NCBI GenBank assembly: GCA_037892935.1
Contig: JAYXKI010000014.1
Location: 806,001-870,000 of the forward strand
Length of the DNA stretch: 64,000 bases
Direction: 5' to 3'
Origin: Phlebopus portentosus
Lineage: Eukaryota > Basidiomycota > Agaricomycetes > Boletales > Boletinellaceae
Shown: in pieces, positions 31,780-46,700 of the stretch
Numbering within the stretch: position 1 is the first letter of the stretch
How the letters are laid out: each line of letters starts with the position of its first letter
Program-made: the position numbers and the translations under genes
The notes under the pieces: generated by a model
Told to the model about the DNA's origin: nothing
Seen by the model: the letters and a program-made list of their open reading frames with translations, nothing else
Database searches by the model: none

Positions 31780-34700
31780 ATGAAAGTAGACGCATGTTGG
31801 AATATTCCCAACCCGACTTCACTCAACGTACGGAGGCAACTCGACCGACTCTTTGAACAACTACCCCGAGACTCACCGCTTGCCTTTGCATTACATGCTG
31901 ACATTTCTCAAAATGCACTTCTGCCAATACTTTCCCGATTCATGCTGAGACCCTCCCTTACGATGGCGATTACAAGCGCCTTTCGGCCCCTTCTAATGGA
32001 CCTATGCGCGCGATGGTTGGATTCTGATGGAGACACTTGGGAGAAGTTGGGAGCCCTGGGTTTACTCATCGAGATTCATGAAGAGATTTTCTCGTGCGTA
32101 CCATGCTCTTTGTTTCGCCCTGCATAGTCAAGTGATGAGACGGTTCCACAGGATTCTTTCAGCTTTCCTTCGTCGCTTTGAAAGAGGGCCGTTACACGCC
32201 TTCTTGAAAGAAAAAGAAAATCAGGAGAGAGATCGCACTTCGCTACACCGAGTTTTACTTGCGTACTACCGTATATTACGAGCGACGCCAACTCTTCCCA
32301 GAAGTTTAAATTGGAATCTTGAATGCCTTCTTAGGTTATGCGCGCTACCGAACCTTGATAGAGGTGCGCGCTGGCTGGCTATCCGATGCTATTCGCTGCA
32401 GACAAGGATGAGCGAGAGAATACGTATTCGTATGGAGCAAGATGCATTAGGAGAGCTTTATGATGAAGACTGTGGAATTGTCTGTGGTGAAGACATTTCA
32501 GGGAACGTGGAGGAGGTAGATGGTTGGATACTGCCAGCTCTTGAGTCCAGAAGAATACAAGACTATCGGGATAATCTACTCGATTCCTCTGTTTACTTTG
32601 AAGACGGCGAGAAATCAGACATCTCATTGACGGAGGCAAGCTTGAGGTAAGCTATGAAATTTCCTGTATTTGGCCAAACCCTGATCTGTTCCTAGTCATC
32701 ACATAGCAAATATTCATGGAATTCTTCTCTTTCGATCTCAGCCGTATGAAAGCTCGTCATCATCGTTAGTCCTAACATCTCCAGCCCTCCTCACGCTTCG
32801 CCAACTCGCTGTAAATTTTTCTTTACGCCGTCCCACCCTTTTGACATCCGCTCCGTCATCAGGGAAGACGACTCTTATACACCATCTTTCTGCGTTGATT
32901 CACCCCCTTTCTCCAAATAATGTCGTCACGATTCACCTCGCCGATACGTCACTGGATCCTCGATCTTTAATAGGGTCCTACGTTTCGTCTACAACTTCCG
33001 TGGGCACATTTGAATGGAAAGACGGCGTTCTAGTGAAGGCGATGCGTGAAGGTCGATGGGTTGTCCTGAAAGACATTGACCGTGCCAGCAACGAAGTCCT
33101 CTGCTTGATTTCTCCCTTAGCAGAGTCCCTAGATGACATCAAACCGATCGGCTCGAATGCCTTCCTTTCTCTAGGTAATCGCGGAAACGTCGAAGCTGCA
33201 GAGACTTTTGCCCTTTTCGCAACTCGCTCGGTGGAAGGTAACAGCCCATCAGACTTCTTCCCGCCATCATTTCTTGGAGCTCAGAAATGGCGCGAAATAC
33301 AGATGCTGGAGAATTCACTTGACGATTTGCGCCTACTTGTCGACTCCAAGTTTCCGAATATCGCAGGCTCGATAACAGACGGCCTCATCGACATCTGGCT
33401 TACCGTAAAGCATTTGCGAGTAGTGTCCTCAACTCGGACCGTCGGAATTCGCGACCTCGAAAAGTTCTGTGCTCGGGTTTCACAATTTCTTAGGTCCACC
33501 AACGATGTTTCTGCCCCTCAGCGTGAATCTGAAGGAACTAAGCCGCCGATGATTACATTGTTTCCTCATCCATCCACGCGAGAAGAAATTTATTTGGATG
33601 CGCGAGACGTTTTCTTTGCAGCTGGCGCAACGAGCAAGCCCGCGTCGGAACAACGATATAATATCGCTTTCACAATTAGCGAGAAGCTCGGTTTGTCGGA
33701 AAGAACTTGCGAATGGCTTCTGAAGCGCAGGTCACCTGCCTTCGAGATCGAAAGGGACGTCGACGGGCGGCCGGTGGCAGTGAGAGCTGGCCGTACTTTG
33801 TTGAAGGTCAAACCTACCCATCATCAACTCGACTCACCCTCCGCTCGTCCTTTTAGCATGCACAAGCAGGCCCTCCGTCTGATTTCGCAAATAGCAACCT
33901 GCGTGGCGGCCGTTGAACCTGTTCTGCTTACCGGAGAAACTGGAACAGGGAAGACGAGTGTCATTTCGCATCTCGCTTTCCTATTAAACAAGCCACTTGT
34001 GTCTCTAAACTTATCGAACCAAACCGAGTCTTCCGACCTGATTGGTGGCTTCCGCCCCGTCAGTGCCCGTGTATCGGTACTCGAACTACAACAGCGCTTC
34101 TTAGAGCTCTTTCAAGGAACATTCAGCGTGAAGAAGAATGAAAAGCTTCTTCAAAATCTGCGTAAAGCTATCACGAACGCAAAATGGAAGACCGTAGTCA
34201 AATTGTGGTCGGAAACTACGACGACTGCAGTGAATAAGCTGTCGGAGAGAGATGATACCAGTCAGGCTTCGTAAGTATCGGTCGTCGTTTCATGGTCTAC
34301 CCATACTGATGGCGTATACTCTTAGTCACCTTGATAAAGCTAATGACGGACTGGAGTCCTCCGCGCCGAGGAAGCGACGCAAGTTGCAGAGCGAGAAGTT
34401 CAAAAGCACTGTCACCGACTGGACCACTTTCCTTCGCGACGTGCGTGAATTCGAGGTACAGAACATTCTCGACAAGAACAAATTTTCTTTTCACTTCGTG
34501 GAAGGTCCTTTGGTCAAGGCGGTCCGATCGGGTTCATGGTGAGTATCGACTAAATGGAAAACTTACATGTTACTAATCCATATTAGGGTTCTACTTGACG
34601 AAGTCAATCTGGCTTCCCCTGAAACCCTTGAATGCATTGCCAGTCTTCTTCAGGGCCCTAGCTCGTCGATAACTTTGACAGAACAAGGCTCTTTAGAACC

Positions 34701-37700
34701 TGTTCCACGGCATCCGGACTTCAGGTTATTTGCTTGCATGAATCCAGCGACGGACGTGGGGAAGAAGGACTTGTCCAATAACATCAGGGCAAGGTTCACT
34801 GAGATCGAGGTTGCACCCCCAGACGACGATCAAGAAGCTCTGGTTTCTGTCATCGACCATTACATCGGACACCTGGCTGTCACAGACAAGGCTGTAATCT
34901 CGGGTATCGCTGAGCTGTATACAAGTGTGAAGCAGCTTGCCGCGTCTGGGAAAATTGCGGATGGCTCCAATCATAGGCCTCATTTCAGTATGCGATCCCT
35001 ATCTCGAGCTCTTACGTTTACTGCAGACACAGTCCAGAATTTTGGATTGCGGCGAGCGCTGTGGGAGGGATTTACCATGTCCTTCACGATGATCCTCGAC
35101 AAGAGAAGTGCGGAGATCATTTTAGACCTCGCGCGGCGCACGCTACTTTCAAACGTAAAGAACAAAGTGCATTTCCTGACCAGTCATCCACCTCCTCCGC
35201 AACATGTTTCACCAGACTCGTACATCCAGATGGGACCGTTTTGGTTGTCATCAGGCCCTCTGGAGCGCGAAGAAGTCTCCGATTACATTTTGACTCCGTC
35301 AGTGCAGAAGAAACTCATGGATTTGGCGCGAATAGTTATCACGAAGCGGTACGCAGTGCTCATCGAGGGCCCTACCTCAAGCGGCAAGACGAGTGCTATA
35401 CAATACCTTGCTCGTCGCACCGGGCATAACTTCGTCCGAATCAACAATCACGAACACACTGACATTCAAGAATATCTTGGCTCTTATATATCGGATTCAA
35501 GATCAGGAAAGTTAGTGTTCCATGACGGTCTTTTGGTTCGCGCTCTTCGCCGGGGTGATTGGATTGTTCTCGACGAGCTAAACCTCGCTCCCACCGACGT
35601 TCTGGAAGCTCTCAATCGTCTCTTGGATGATAATAGAGAACTTATCATACCAGAAACCCAGGAGATAGTTAGGCCACATCCAAATTTCATGTTGTTTGCG
35701 ACGCAGAATCCCCCAGGTGTCTATGCGGGTAGAAAGGTTCTCTCCAGGGCTTTGCGGAACCGTTTCCTAGAAGTTCATTTCGAAGATGTCCCAGCGACAG
35801 AGCTCGAACACATTCTTAGCCAACGTTCACGCATAGCTCCCTCGTACGCCCACCGTATCGTCTCAGTATTTCAGGAACTGCAAAAAAGACGCCAGATTGG
35901 TAGGATCTTTGAGGGAAAAGAGGGGTTCGTCACATTACGAGACCTCTTCCGATGGGCCGACAGAGATGCTCAGGGTTATCAGGAGCTTGCGGAAGCTGGC
36001 TACATGCTTCTGGCGGAACGAACGAGGCGAGACGAGGATAAGCTCGTGGTCAAGGATGTTATCGAGAAGGTAATGAATGTGTCTATATCCGAGGATAGTC
36101 TGTACAACATGGACAAGCTTGGCCAAGCAGGGCAATATCACAGCAGTATTGTCTGGACTCGGTCAATGAGGCGTCTTTTCATGCTTCTATCCCACGCGCT
36201 TCGGCACAAAGAGCCTGTCCTCTTGGTTGGCGAAACAGGGACAGGCAAGACATCGGTCTGCCAGCTTTATGCGGAGATCGACAAGAAAGTGTTGCGCTCC
36301 GTGAACTGTCATCAGAATACCGAAGCTGCAGATATCATAGGTGGACTGCGACCCGTTCGCCGAGATGCCTCGTTAGATCAGACATTTGTCCAGGAGGTCT
36401 CCAGAATTCTAGGCTTGGTTGCCGAACAGGATCAAAAGGATAAAGACCAGTTAGTCCGAATGATCTCGCGCAGCTTACAGGACGTTTCAAATCCGAGTGA
36501 TCGCGATACCCTTATTTGCGCCGAGCGTGCTCTGTCAATTAATCGAGGCCTCTTGGCATGGCAAGATGGGCCCCTCGTGACGAGTATGCGTTATGGTGAT
36601 GTCTTTCTTCTGGACGAAATCTCGTTGGCTGATGACTCGGTTCTCGAGCGCTTAAACAGCGTGCTAGAACCAGGACGGTCCATTGTACTTGCGGAGAAAG
36701 GAGGTGACGCTTCCGAGGATTTCGAGATCACCGCAAGTCCTGGATTCAAGTTTGTTGCAACGATGAATCCTGGCGGTGATTTTGGAAAGAAGGAATTGTC
36801 GCCTGCCCTACGGAATCGTTTCACCGAGATTTGGGTACCTTCGGTTATGAATCACGATGAACTAGCCGAGATTGTGAACCTTTCCTGGGGACATGACGAG
36901 TTGGCACGACTCACGGAACCAATGCTGCAATTTGTCGATTGGCTCGTTGCAGAAGTTAAGGACTGTACTGTAATGACCCTACGAGATATTTTGGTATGCA
37001 TAATTGAATCTCATGTTTTCGCTTTTCTTACGGCCATGTAGAGCTGGGTAACATTTTGCAACACGTTATTCCGATCGAATACGTTATCAGCGGAGGCGCT
37101 ATTCGTACGTGCCCAACTTATGATACATATGGACTTGTGCTCAGTGTGTAATGCTACAGGTCCAAGGTGGGGAGATGGCATTATTGGATGGTCTATACAG
37201 TGTAACACAGCTATCCGGTTGGTCCTTGGAGTCATTAAGGGATTTCCTCCTTCGGGCCCGCTGTCGACTCGCGGAGTTTGGTTTCTCGCATGTAGCATCC
37301 ATTGATTCTCCCCTTGACATCTCAGCGGAGGGAGGGAAGCTTCAAATTGGAAATTTCTCTATCCCATTTGGATTCAGGCCTTCTCAGCTGAATACTTTCA
37401 GCTTCAAAGCCCCAACATCTCTGCAGAATGGCTTTCGACTTCTTAGAGCTTGTCAAATTTCAAAGCCAGTTTTATTGGAAGGAAGCCCTGGTGTAGGCAA
37501 GACCAGCCTCGTGGCTGCCTTAGCGGCAGCGGCGGGACAAAAGCTCTGCAGAATAAATCTCTCGGAGCAGACCGACCTTGTTGATCTGTTCGGTTCGGAC
37601 TTGCCTATAAACGGAGACTCCTCAGACGCATTTGCTTGGAGAGATGCAGAGTTTCTTCGGGCCTTGAAAGAAGGAGATTGGGTTTTGTTGGATGAAATGA

Positions 37701-40700
37701 ACTTGGCGTCTCAGTCTGTCCTTGAAGGACTGAATGCCGTTTTCGATCACCGTGGAACGGTCTATATTCCTGAAATTAATCGGTCGTTCCCACGTCATCA
37801 CAACTTCCGTGTCTTCGCTGCGCAAAATCCCTTGAATCAGGGCAACGGACGTAAAGGTCTACCAAAGTCTTTCTTAAATCGATTCACGAAGGTTTACATC
37901 GAACAACTGTCTTCGAACGACCTGCTCTTGATATGCCAACACCTTTTCCCGACAATAGAAAACCCAATACTCGAACGCATGATAAACCTAAATAGTCGTT
38001 TACAAGAAGAGGTCGTCGTGAAGCGGCGATTCGGTATTTCGGGTGCTCCGTGGGAATTTAACCTCCGTGATCTTATCCGATGGGCGTCGCTGATGACGCA
38101 ACCTGACGGGTCACACGAGGAGCCCTGGAGATATGTCAATATAATCTATGGCTGCCGCTTTCGAACTATGGCGGATAGAACTGTTTTGTTCGAATTATGC
38201 GCGGAAGTGTTTAATGACGCTGATACCGTGAAGAAAGTCCGACCAGCTCTTATTCACACCCCTGAGCTTGTCATTTGCGGTAACTCACTGTTTCGGAAGG
38301 GTCTGGTAGCAGGTGTGTGTAGTGCTCCCCGCTTGTTATCGCCGCAGACCGACAATGTGGACTCTGCCTTGTCCAGTTTGTCACAGAAATGGCTCGTGAT
38401 TATAACTGGGCCTCATTTGTCAGGCAAGACAACTTTTGCGCGCGCTCTTGCCGCCGCATGTGGTCGGTCGTTGGAGGAAATTTCTTTTGGGAGCTCCACA
38501 GATACGTCTGATCTGATCGGGAGCTTCGAACAGAATAGCATCGACTTTCGAGCTGAGCATCTATTAAACGATGTTCTGCAAATCATTGACACAGCTGCTG
38601 CTCGGGCTTGCCTAAAGAGCACCGGTAGCCTGTCCCTTCTGTTGAGACTAAAGGATGAGGTCCTCACAGCGCAGCAGACGTGCTCGCTAGCTCCACTGCA
38701 AGACTTTGCTCGGTCAAGTCTCAGCGCGCCCATTCTCGATACGGCAGAACCGGAACTTCAGACGGTGCTTACCGCAATATCGAGCTTGCCCATGGACGCG
38801 AAACAATCAAATCCGACTTTTGAATGGGTTGATGGTCCCTTGATACGGGCCATGAGACGAGGAAAATGGATGCTATTGGATAACGCAAACTTATGCAGCC
38901 CTGCTGTTCTCGATCGGTTGAACTCGTTGTGCGAGTCGAATGGCTCCCTCGTCCTGACAGAAAAGGGCATGGATCAAGAGGTCGTGTACCCGCATCCTGA
39001 TTTTAGGCTCATAATGAGTATCGATCCTCTTCGAGGGGACATTTCTCGTGCAATGCGTAATCGAGGAATCGAGATCGCTCTGGACCTCTTGGAATCAGAA
39101 GACACGATGACCTTACAGCGTGCCGCAAAGCGATTGGCTTTACATGGCTTCTGTTCGACTCCGGATTTTGACCTTTCTCGCCGAGCACTATGTTCAGCTT
39201 CGCGAGTTCCGAGGCGTGAGGAATTTGTCTCGGTCATTCACGACGATTCAGTATCCTCCGAAATCATGGCAGTAGAGGCTTTGTATAGGCGCTTGGATTC
39301 GTCGTATGATATTGCGATAGCCCTTTTCGCGTTTAGCTACTCAACTCCTCACAATTCCAAGGCTATGGTTAGAATGTTCAAGTCATTCACTGGACCTAGA
39401 ACGATAGCAATTAGGGAGCAATTATCCCTATCTCTTCAAGATTCGGCAAATCTGAGGTCGATGCTTGCTCACCCTGACATATCCAGGGACAAAAACGTTC
39501 AATATAGAGTAAGTTCTTGGCTTAGCGATGAATCATGACATATAACTCATGTTAACTGGGCTTTTCAGCCTCTCAACCCTTTATTGGCATTTCCGTTCGT
39601 CACTTGTCTTTCAGGCGATGAACTCAAATGCGCCTGTCTTGCCATTCTGATTATAGAAGCGTCCTTCATGGCTTCACGCCTGGAACTTCAGTTGCGCAAA
39701 GAGATCGCGTCCAGTAATGGTCTACTTCAGGGAAACACGGACCACGTGCATATCTTCAACTTTATGGAGGCGATTCCATTGCTTGTCCGACAGCTTATAT
39801 CGGCAGGCCAGGCAAACATTTACGACTTACTGGTGGGTTTTATGATTGCTTGCGCAAGGGACACAATTCTGACTCCAGTTAAGCCAAATATCGAGGCAGC
39901 TTTGGATATAGTTTACTACGCTCTGCATCTCCACCAAGCGGTAGTGCAAGCAGCTGTAGATTTCTCGGCGCTATATGCAGCATCCGGTTGGATCCATCAA
40001 CGCTTGAGTGCGACTTCCGATCATTTCAATGAAATCCGTAAACTGGGTCAAACTCTGCATGAGACATACGCACTCACCTCCGGCATGAAAGTTGAAGAAA
40101 TCTGGGCCTCTTTTTATCGCCCATGTATGCCTACTCGTATGCGCAATTTATTTAGTTTACTCGAGACTATGCCTCAGGGTGAGGGAGGGAATACTTATGA
40201 TACCAACATGCCGATTACTGACGTATTTCAGACACACGAAAACGGGCTGCGGATCTCATTGCTGTAGTTTGTGCGAGGAAGGGTGATGCCGACGATGCCG
40301 AGAGGAACATTTCATTGATCCGAAGGAGTATTGATGAAGTACATACTGTTCCTCTCCTTCTTCCTCTTCTGGGGCTAATGTTGTTAAAGAACTCGTTTAG
40401 TCTGAGCAGCGACGAAGGAATACTACAGCAATTAGTACTGAGGGAGAGTAGTCAGGCAATTCTGATAAGTGAAATGAACGAATTAGCCGATCTGACTCCA
40501 TATTCTGATACGGTGCGTGACCTCTATTCTGTATCACTTTGAGACTAAGTTGCAGTTTTGTCCTCAGTCCGACTCAAGAAGGCGGATAAACTCGCTAAGA
40601 CGGCAAATTTCTCAGATTGTCCGAGTGCCCAGGCGTGTCGCTTATCAGCTTTTGCTGTGGAAGATGGAAGCTAGACTAGGTATGCAAGCACCTTATAACG

Positions 40701-43700
40701 TCAATTCTTTCTTCAGGCTCATACATATTAGATATCCTGCCTGAGCTCGTCAATGCTCATCTTGAGTGGCACAGGAGTTTTTGGGATGATGTCAAATCAT
40801 TGCAGGTTCTAATTAAATCTCTGTTCAGCTGGCATATATCTGACGCCGTGTACAGAACTCGGGTCCTTCGATTGCATTTAGCCCCGTCTTTCTGCAAGCA
40901 GCTATAACAGCAAGGTGAACTATTTATCGTATAGTATCACTCATAGAATCCAAGACTCTGACATAGCCTTCGTTTTTATTCTCTAGCGCCAACGCTGGCG
41001 GGTTGGGGAATATTGATCTTCGACTTGCGTTACTTGGGGACCAAACCAAACTTATCTTGTCTGAAAGCTCCCAAGTGCAAAATCGAAAAAGCCTTGCAGT
41101 TTCTTTTCTTCTCAGAAATATTGAACTGGTATGTAAAACGGAGTAATCAATACAATATTTTCTGACAGTTAGTAGGTAATACGCGCGGGCTTTCCTGACA
41201 TTGCGGCATCTTTACCAGGAGATATCGCCCATGTATCCGAGCAGGCTTCGGTATTTCCCATGCTTGAAGCATTGCAGTATACGGCTTTGGAGCCTTTCAA
41301 ACCACTTATTCCTGCACTTGAGACAATTGCTCGTAGTTCGTCTTGGGTCGACTTGATACAATCGATGGGCAGATGCTGGATACTACTATCCCAAGTTTTA
41401 CTCTCCTTATACGTGCCTAGCATTCCTATCGACCCATTGGCAGTCCGCAGTAGCCAAAAATCGTTTATCGAGTCCCGGATCGGGTTATTGAAAACTCAAA
41501 TTCGTGTTTATTCGCTGTGGGAACATAACCGCAGCGGTCACCGCGAGAACGCTCTTACCGATTTTCTCCGAAGCCGCTCTCAGAGTTTGCAAGACAACTT
41601 TGACTCTGAGCGTGCCGAATACAGCGTAACTCGCCAGTCTGACTCCTCCTTACTACAGGCATTTTGGAACGAAACACGTGGATTCTGCCGAGAAATCGCG
41701 TCGCCGGAGCGTCTAGAACAATTCGTACTTGGAGCTGCGGAGGCAAAAGGAGATGTCGCAGGGCAAGAGTCACTTCTACAGGACTCCATATCAAATTATG
41801 TGCAACGAATGAAGAGTGCGTACAGCACAATAGAGGACCTCGTTTTGCCGATTGAGTTGTCTATGATGCAACTTCGGTTTGGTCTCAGTACGCTTCGGCA
41901 TTCTGCACGGTTGAGACGCACGAAATCGATCGACCTGCGCACGTGCAAAATTCTCGGCTTCCCTTCCGTACAGGCGATGCATACCACGTTGCACTCGACA
42001 TCTGAAGACCTTGTTGTTGTCGGATTCAAATTAGCCGACACGCTGCTTTTGCGGATTTTAGCGACTCCGCAGTTGTATAGCAGAGAAGCTGCGGAGGAGA
42101 GGGTCGTTGCAATTCAAGACTCGTACGAACAGATCATGTCGATGTTTGACGCTTATCTCAACGAGAAGAAGGAAAAGGCGCGTCAGGCAGAGTCCTTGTA
42201 TCGCAGCAGACAAACTACGCATGTTACGTTGGACGACGATTCGGAAGAGGAACAAATTCGTCAGCTGTTCCCTGTATTTTCTGATGAGGACAGAGAAGTA
42301 GTGCTGGACTCGATTGCCACTGAGCAGCCATCGACTGACGTTACTTCCGCGTTGTCTAACGAGTTTGCACGGAAGCTATTGAACGTGCATCTTCTTCTAT
42401 TCTGCAGAGACGATGGCTGCTCCCGGAGAGAATATGGCGAGCTCTGGCACTCTACACTTCTCGACGCGGTGACGCACTGGAAGCTTGGACAACTATCATC
42501 GCTCCCATGTTCTGCCGACGATGATAGCTATGCTCTTCGGTCCAACATCTTGCTTGATGCCAAACTCAGGTTTCAGCGCATCGATGGAAGGGCATATAGC
42601 TTCTATCGCGACGCTAATCTGCATGAAGCGAGGAAGGCGGCAAACATTGTCAAGAGCCTGAGAGACAAATTGAGGGCCCTGATCCGGCTCTGGCCAGATC
42701 AGCTTGTTTTACAGCACCTGCAGGATCGCTGCAATAGTATTCTTTCCATTAGCATGACTGGCTCGGTCGCGAGGATTCTTGGAGCGGTCGAAAGTCTTCT
42801 GCTTCACACCGAGGACTGGGAAATGTTCGCTAACCACGAAAATTCACTCATGAAGCAGAGACAGTCCTTGACCGATTTGATTGTGGAGTGGAGGAGACTC
42901 GAGTTGAATGGCTGGAAATCCATACTAGACGTCGAAGCGAAGGAATTTTGCGCTGAGGTTAGCGATTGGTGGTTTCGAATGTACGACGTTGCTGTCCGCG
43001 GCGCAATAGCCGTTTCTCAGGACGCGGAGAGCGATGCTCTCACTCGCTATCTTGACTCATTGACACTTCTGGTCGAAGATTTCATCAGGACATCACCGCT
43101 CGGTCAGTATATCGATCGGCTGGAGCTGATTCTGTCATTTGCATCGTTCACCAGCGCGCTTACAAGTACCGGATTGTCCTCTCGAGGTGTAATGAGCCGC
43201 GTATCGCTGGTCCTTGTCGGTATTCATCATTACTACCGACAGTTTGCTGATAAAGTCTCCGCCAGTCTCCTGGAAGGTAGAGCTGCTATAGAGAAGGACG
43301 TTCAGAACCTTGTCAAGCTCGCGACATGGAAGGATGTCAACGTCCATGCTCTCCAGCAAAGCGCGCTGAGGACGCACAGGCAACTTTACAAGAGAATCCG
43401 TCAGTTTAGAGAGCTTCTTCGCCGACCTGCCATACCACACCTTCAGATTGACGATAGTCAATTAGACGTTTCAGCTGAAGATAACGAGAATGAAGCCGAT
43501 ACTATCGATGATTTAAGATGGCATGCTTTGGAAAAAGGCCCTCCGAGATCGAGAAAATTCGCGTCCCTGTTTTCCAACGGCCTTAAGCACATTTTGGACC
43601 CGTCTTCCACGCTGTCTACGGAAGATTTATCCCGTTCCATCATCTCCATACAGAGTGAGTATGCAAATGCTCAACCAAGCAGGGATCTGTCTCCGAGTGA

Positions 43701-46700
43701 TCGAAAAAAGTGGAACTCGGCGCTTTTTGTGCGTAAGAAAAGGTCGTGGAATGACTTCTTAAAGGAATTAAAGCGGATTGGTTTCTCACCGAATGTCAGA
43801 CACGAGATAACCGAGGCGCTCAGAAGCAAAAGATACGTGATGGAACAACCTACTATCGACGCATTCGAAGAAACGCCCTTCAGGGCCGTGCTGAGCAAGA
43901 TTAATTACTACTTCTATCGCTGCGTTGGACTTCTGCGTACTTTGCTGCAATGCGATATAGACCATCATTCTGATGTCTCTACGCGCGAAATACAGCGGGG
44001 AGTGTCCTCGTTCGAAAGCGCCTTCTTTTTTGCGATCTCAGCAAGAATCACGTACGCTACCTTTTCTCGGATCAAACGTGTAGAGCTGACATATTAACCT
44101 AGAATCTCCGGACTTACTAGCAACTGGATTTCTATTCGATCGTTCTATCGCAAATTCTGCGAGTTGGAGCACTCGCGATCGAAGGGAATCATTGCATCTG
44201 CTGTAAGGGACGTGGTACGAAATGTGGCTATTAAAACGAGGGAAGCTATCGATGCCTTGCAAGAGCTGATTGACGTTGCAAATAAACTCTCAATCCTTTC
44301 GGATGACGTTCCTCCCATTGACACGGAAGCATTGATTGGTGTTCATGACTGGATGTCGAAAGGGACGGAATTTTCGAAACAACTTTCTGCGTTGTCGAAG
44401 GCATCCGAAAACGGTTGTATAATCACGGAAGGTCAGTTAATACACAAGTCTAGTTTATCACTCCTACGCTCATTTTTGCAAATGTAGATAACTATGATCA
44501 AATACGCATGACTATGAATCACCTTCGTAGCCTCAGAATACTACTTACAAGCGTGTCCGAGCAGGAGCCGAGTCTCATGCGATTCTGTGTTTCGACTTGC
44601 GACTGGTTGGACGAAACTTTACTTGCCATAAGGATTCCAGATGACATAGAAAATGTTGGTCCGATAAAGTCCGACGCGACGACTGATATGAATACCATAA
44701 TCGACCTTCTTCTTCTTGTCGGCCAGGACCTCCGCAAAATTGACGAGCTCGCAAAGATGCAGAACATCGATGACAGTGGTTACCTGCGTCGTCAACATTC
44801 TATGTTCCTACATGTGTCGCAGATACTGCGAGCAGATAGCGTCGTCGATCATCTGCGCCAACTATCTGAGGATCTTTCCGGCCTACAACCTCCGGAAACA
44901 TCTGAAATTCTGTGCCAAATCCTTCCTTTTATTAGCAGTTATCTTGCTTTCACCGAAAGACATCTCAGCGGGTTCTCATCGTGGACAAAGTCACTGCTGA
45001 AACTCACTTATATTTCGGGGAGTCTTCTTCGAAATATCGCCACCAAGGGTTTCTGTAGGCCATCCGAATTCGAGGACACTGGAGATGCACAAGAAGGTGC
45101 CATCCAATTAGCCGAGGGAACAGGACTGGGTCAAGGAGAAGGCGAAGAAGATGTCAGTAGTCAGATCGAGGACGAAAGCCAGTTTGAAGGGATCAAAGGC
45201 GAAGATGGCGAAGCCAATGGTAATTCAGAAGGAGGCGGAAAGGATGAAGCCATAGACGTCGACTTTGATTTGAGCGGGCAATTTGAAGATGGCCATGACC
45301 AGGATTCGCGCTCTGAGGAGGAAGAATCAGTGCCTGATCTTGATGATGAGTTCGGGAATAACATTTCGGATAATCTCGATGACGTCGACAAGGACTTCTG
45401 GGATGAAGAGGCGGATGACGAAAGGTTATCAAACCAGCTCAATGGGGATAGTACTGCAACGGACGGAAGGCCGGAGATGGTGGCAAAGGAACAGGAAAAT
45501 ATTGAAGATGAAAGAAGGAACGATCAAACTCGAGAAGAACTTCAGACTGGAGAAGATGATGGCGTGGAAGCTGCCGAGTCACATGCCAAAGACGAGAAAG
45601 GCGACAATGTCCAGCCGGCAGAAGAAGACACACAGATGACCGATGGTACCGCTGAAGGCCAAACGGAGGAATCTTCAATGGAGCCTGCCTTTCCCGAACA
45701 ACAGGAATCAACGGACGATTTGGATGATCTACGTGACTCTGACCAGGAAAAAGAACCCGCTCAACTAGAAGCCAATAGCAGTGAAGCTACTGCGGACGCA
45801 GAGGTTGAGGATGAGTCAAAGGATCAGGATGACGCTGGATCAGCGTCGAAAGCAGATGTCCACGCTGGTGGCAAAGATGGGAATGAGAACAGGGGAATAG
45901 AGGATGCATCGGTAGCTTCTGAAGGGATGGCTCAAAAGTCTGGTGAGGTTACTGCAGAACCTCCTGTTGTCAATGATGTCGAATCTGAAGATGCGTCATT
46001 TGCGAACTCAATGTGAGTTTTGATTTGGTTTGTTTCCTTTCTGCGGATTGAGGACTTACTCTTCGATCCTATAGTGCTCAGATGCCTGAACAGACCAAGT
46101 TTTCATCCAGCACTACGGGTGACACGCATCCCTCTTTGCATGGGGCCGAGTCGAGCAAGCGTTTGATGTCGGAGGAGCCCCTTCCGAATCCGCATCGCAG
46201 CTTGGGTGATGCGCAACGCGAGGTCAAAAGGAGATTCGATGAGATCCTGGATACGACAGACGCACACCTACGTGAGACCGTTGCAGCTGAACAGTCTGTC
46301 ATAGAATACGCTCCTGATGAGTCGACGGAAGGTGATATGCAAGCGCTCGGACCTGCACTGGACGAGGAAACCGCGAAGCTCAACAAGTTGAGCCTCATCG
46401 AGGAACAAGATCGGCTGCTCAATTCAATATCTCAGAATGACCTGCCTGATCATGGGACTGATCATCAGGATCAAGTCGAAACGACGTCTGGACAGGAGCA
46501 TCTTGATGATGGAGAACTTCGGAACCATCAAAATCCAGACGACAGAAAGGAAATGAATTCAAAGGAGGCGGATTCACAACCAATGGATATCGATGGAGTG
46601 GATCAAAGCAAAGCACATCTTCAAAAATTGTCATCTGAGGAACGCGACTTAAGTCAAACCAAGAAGGTTGAGGCTGAACTCGACAACTGGTTTTGTAACG

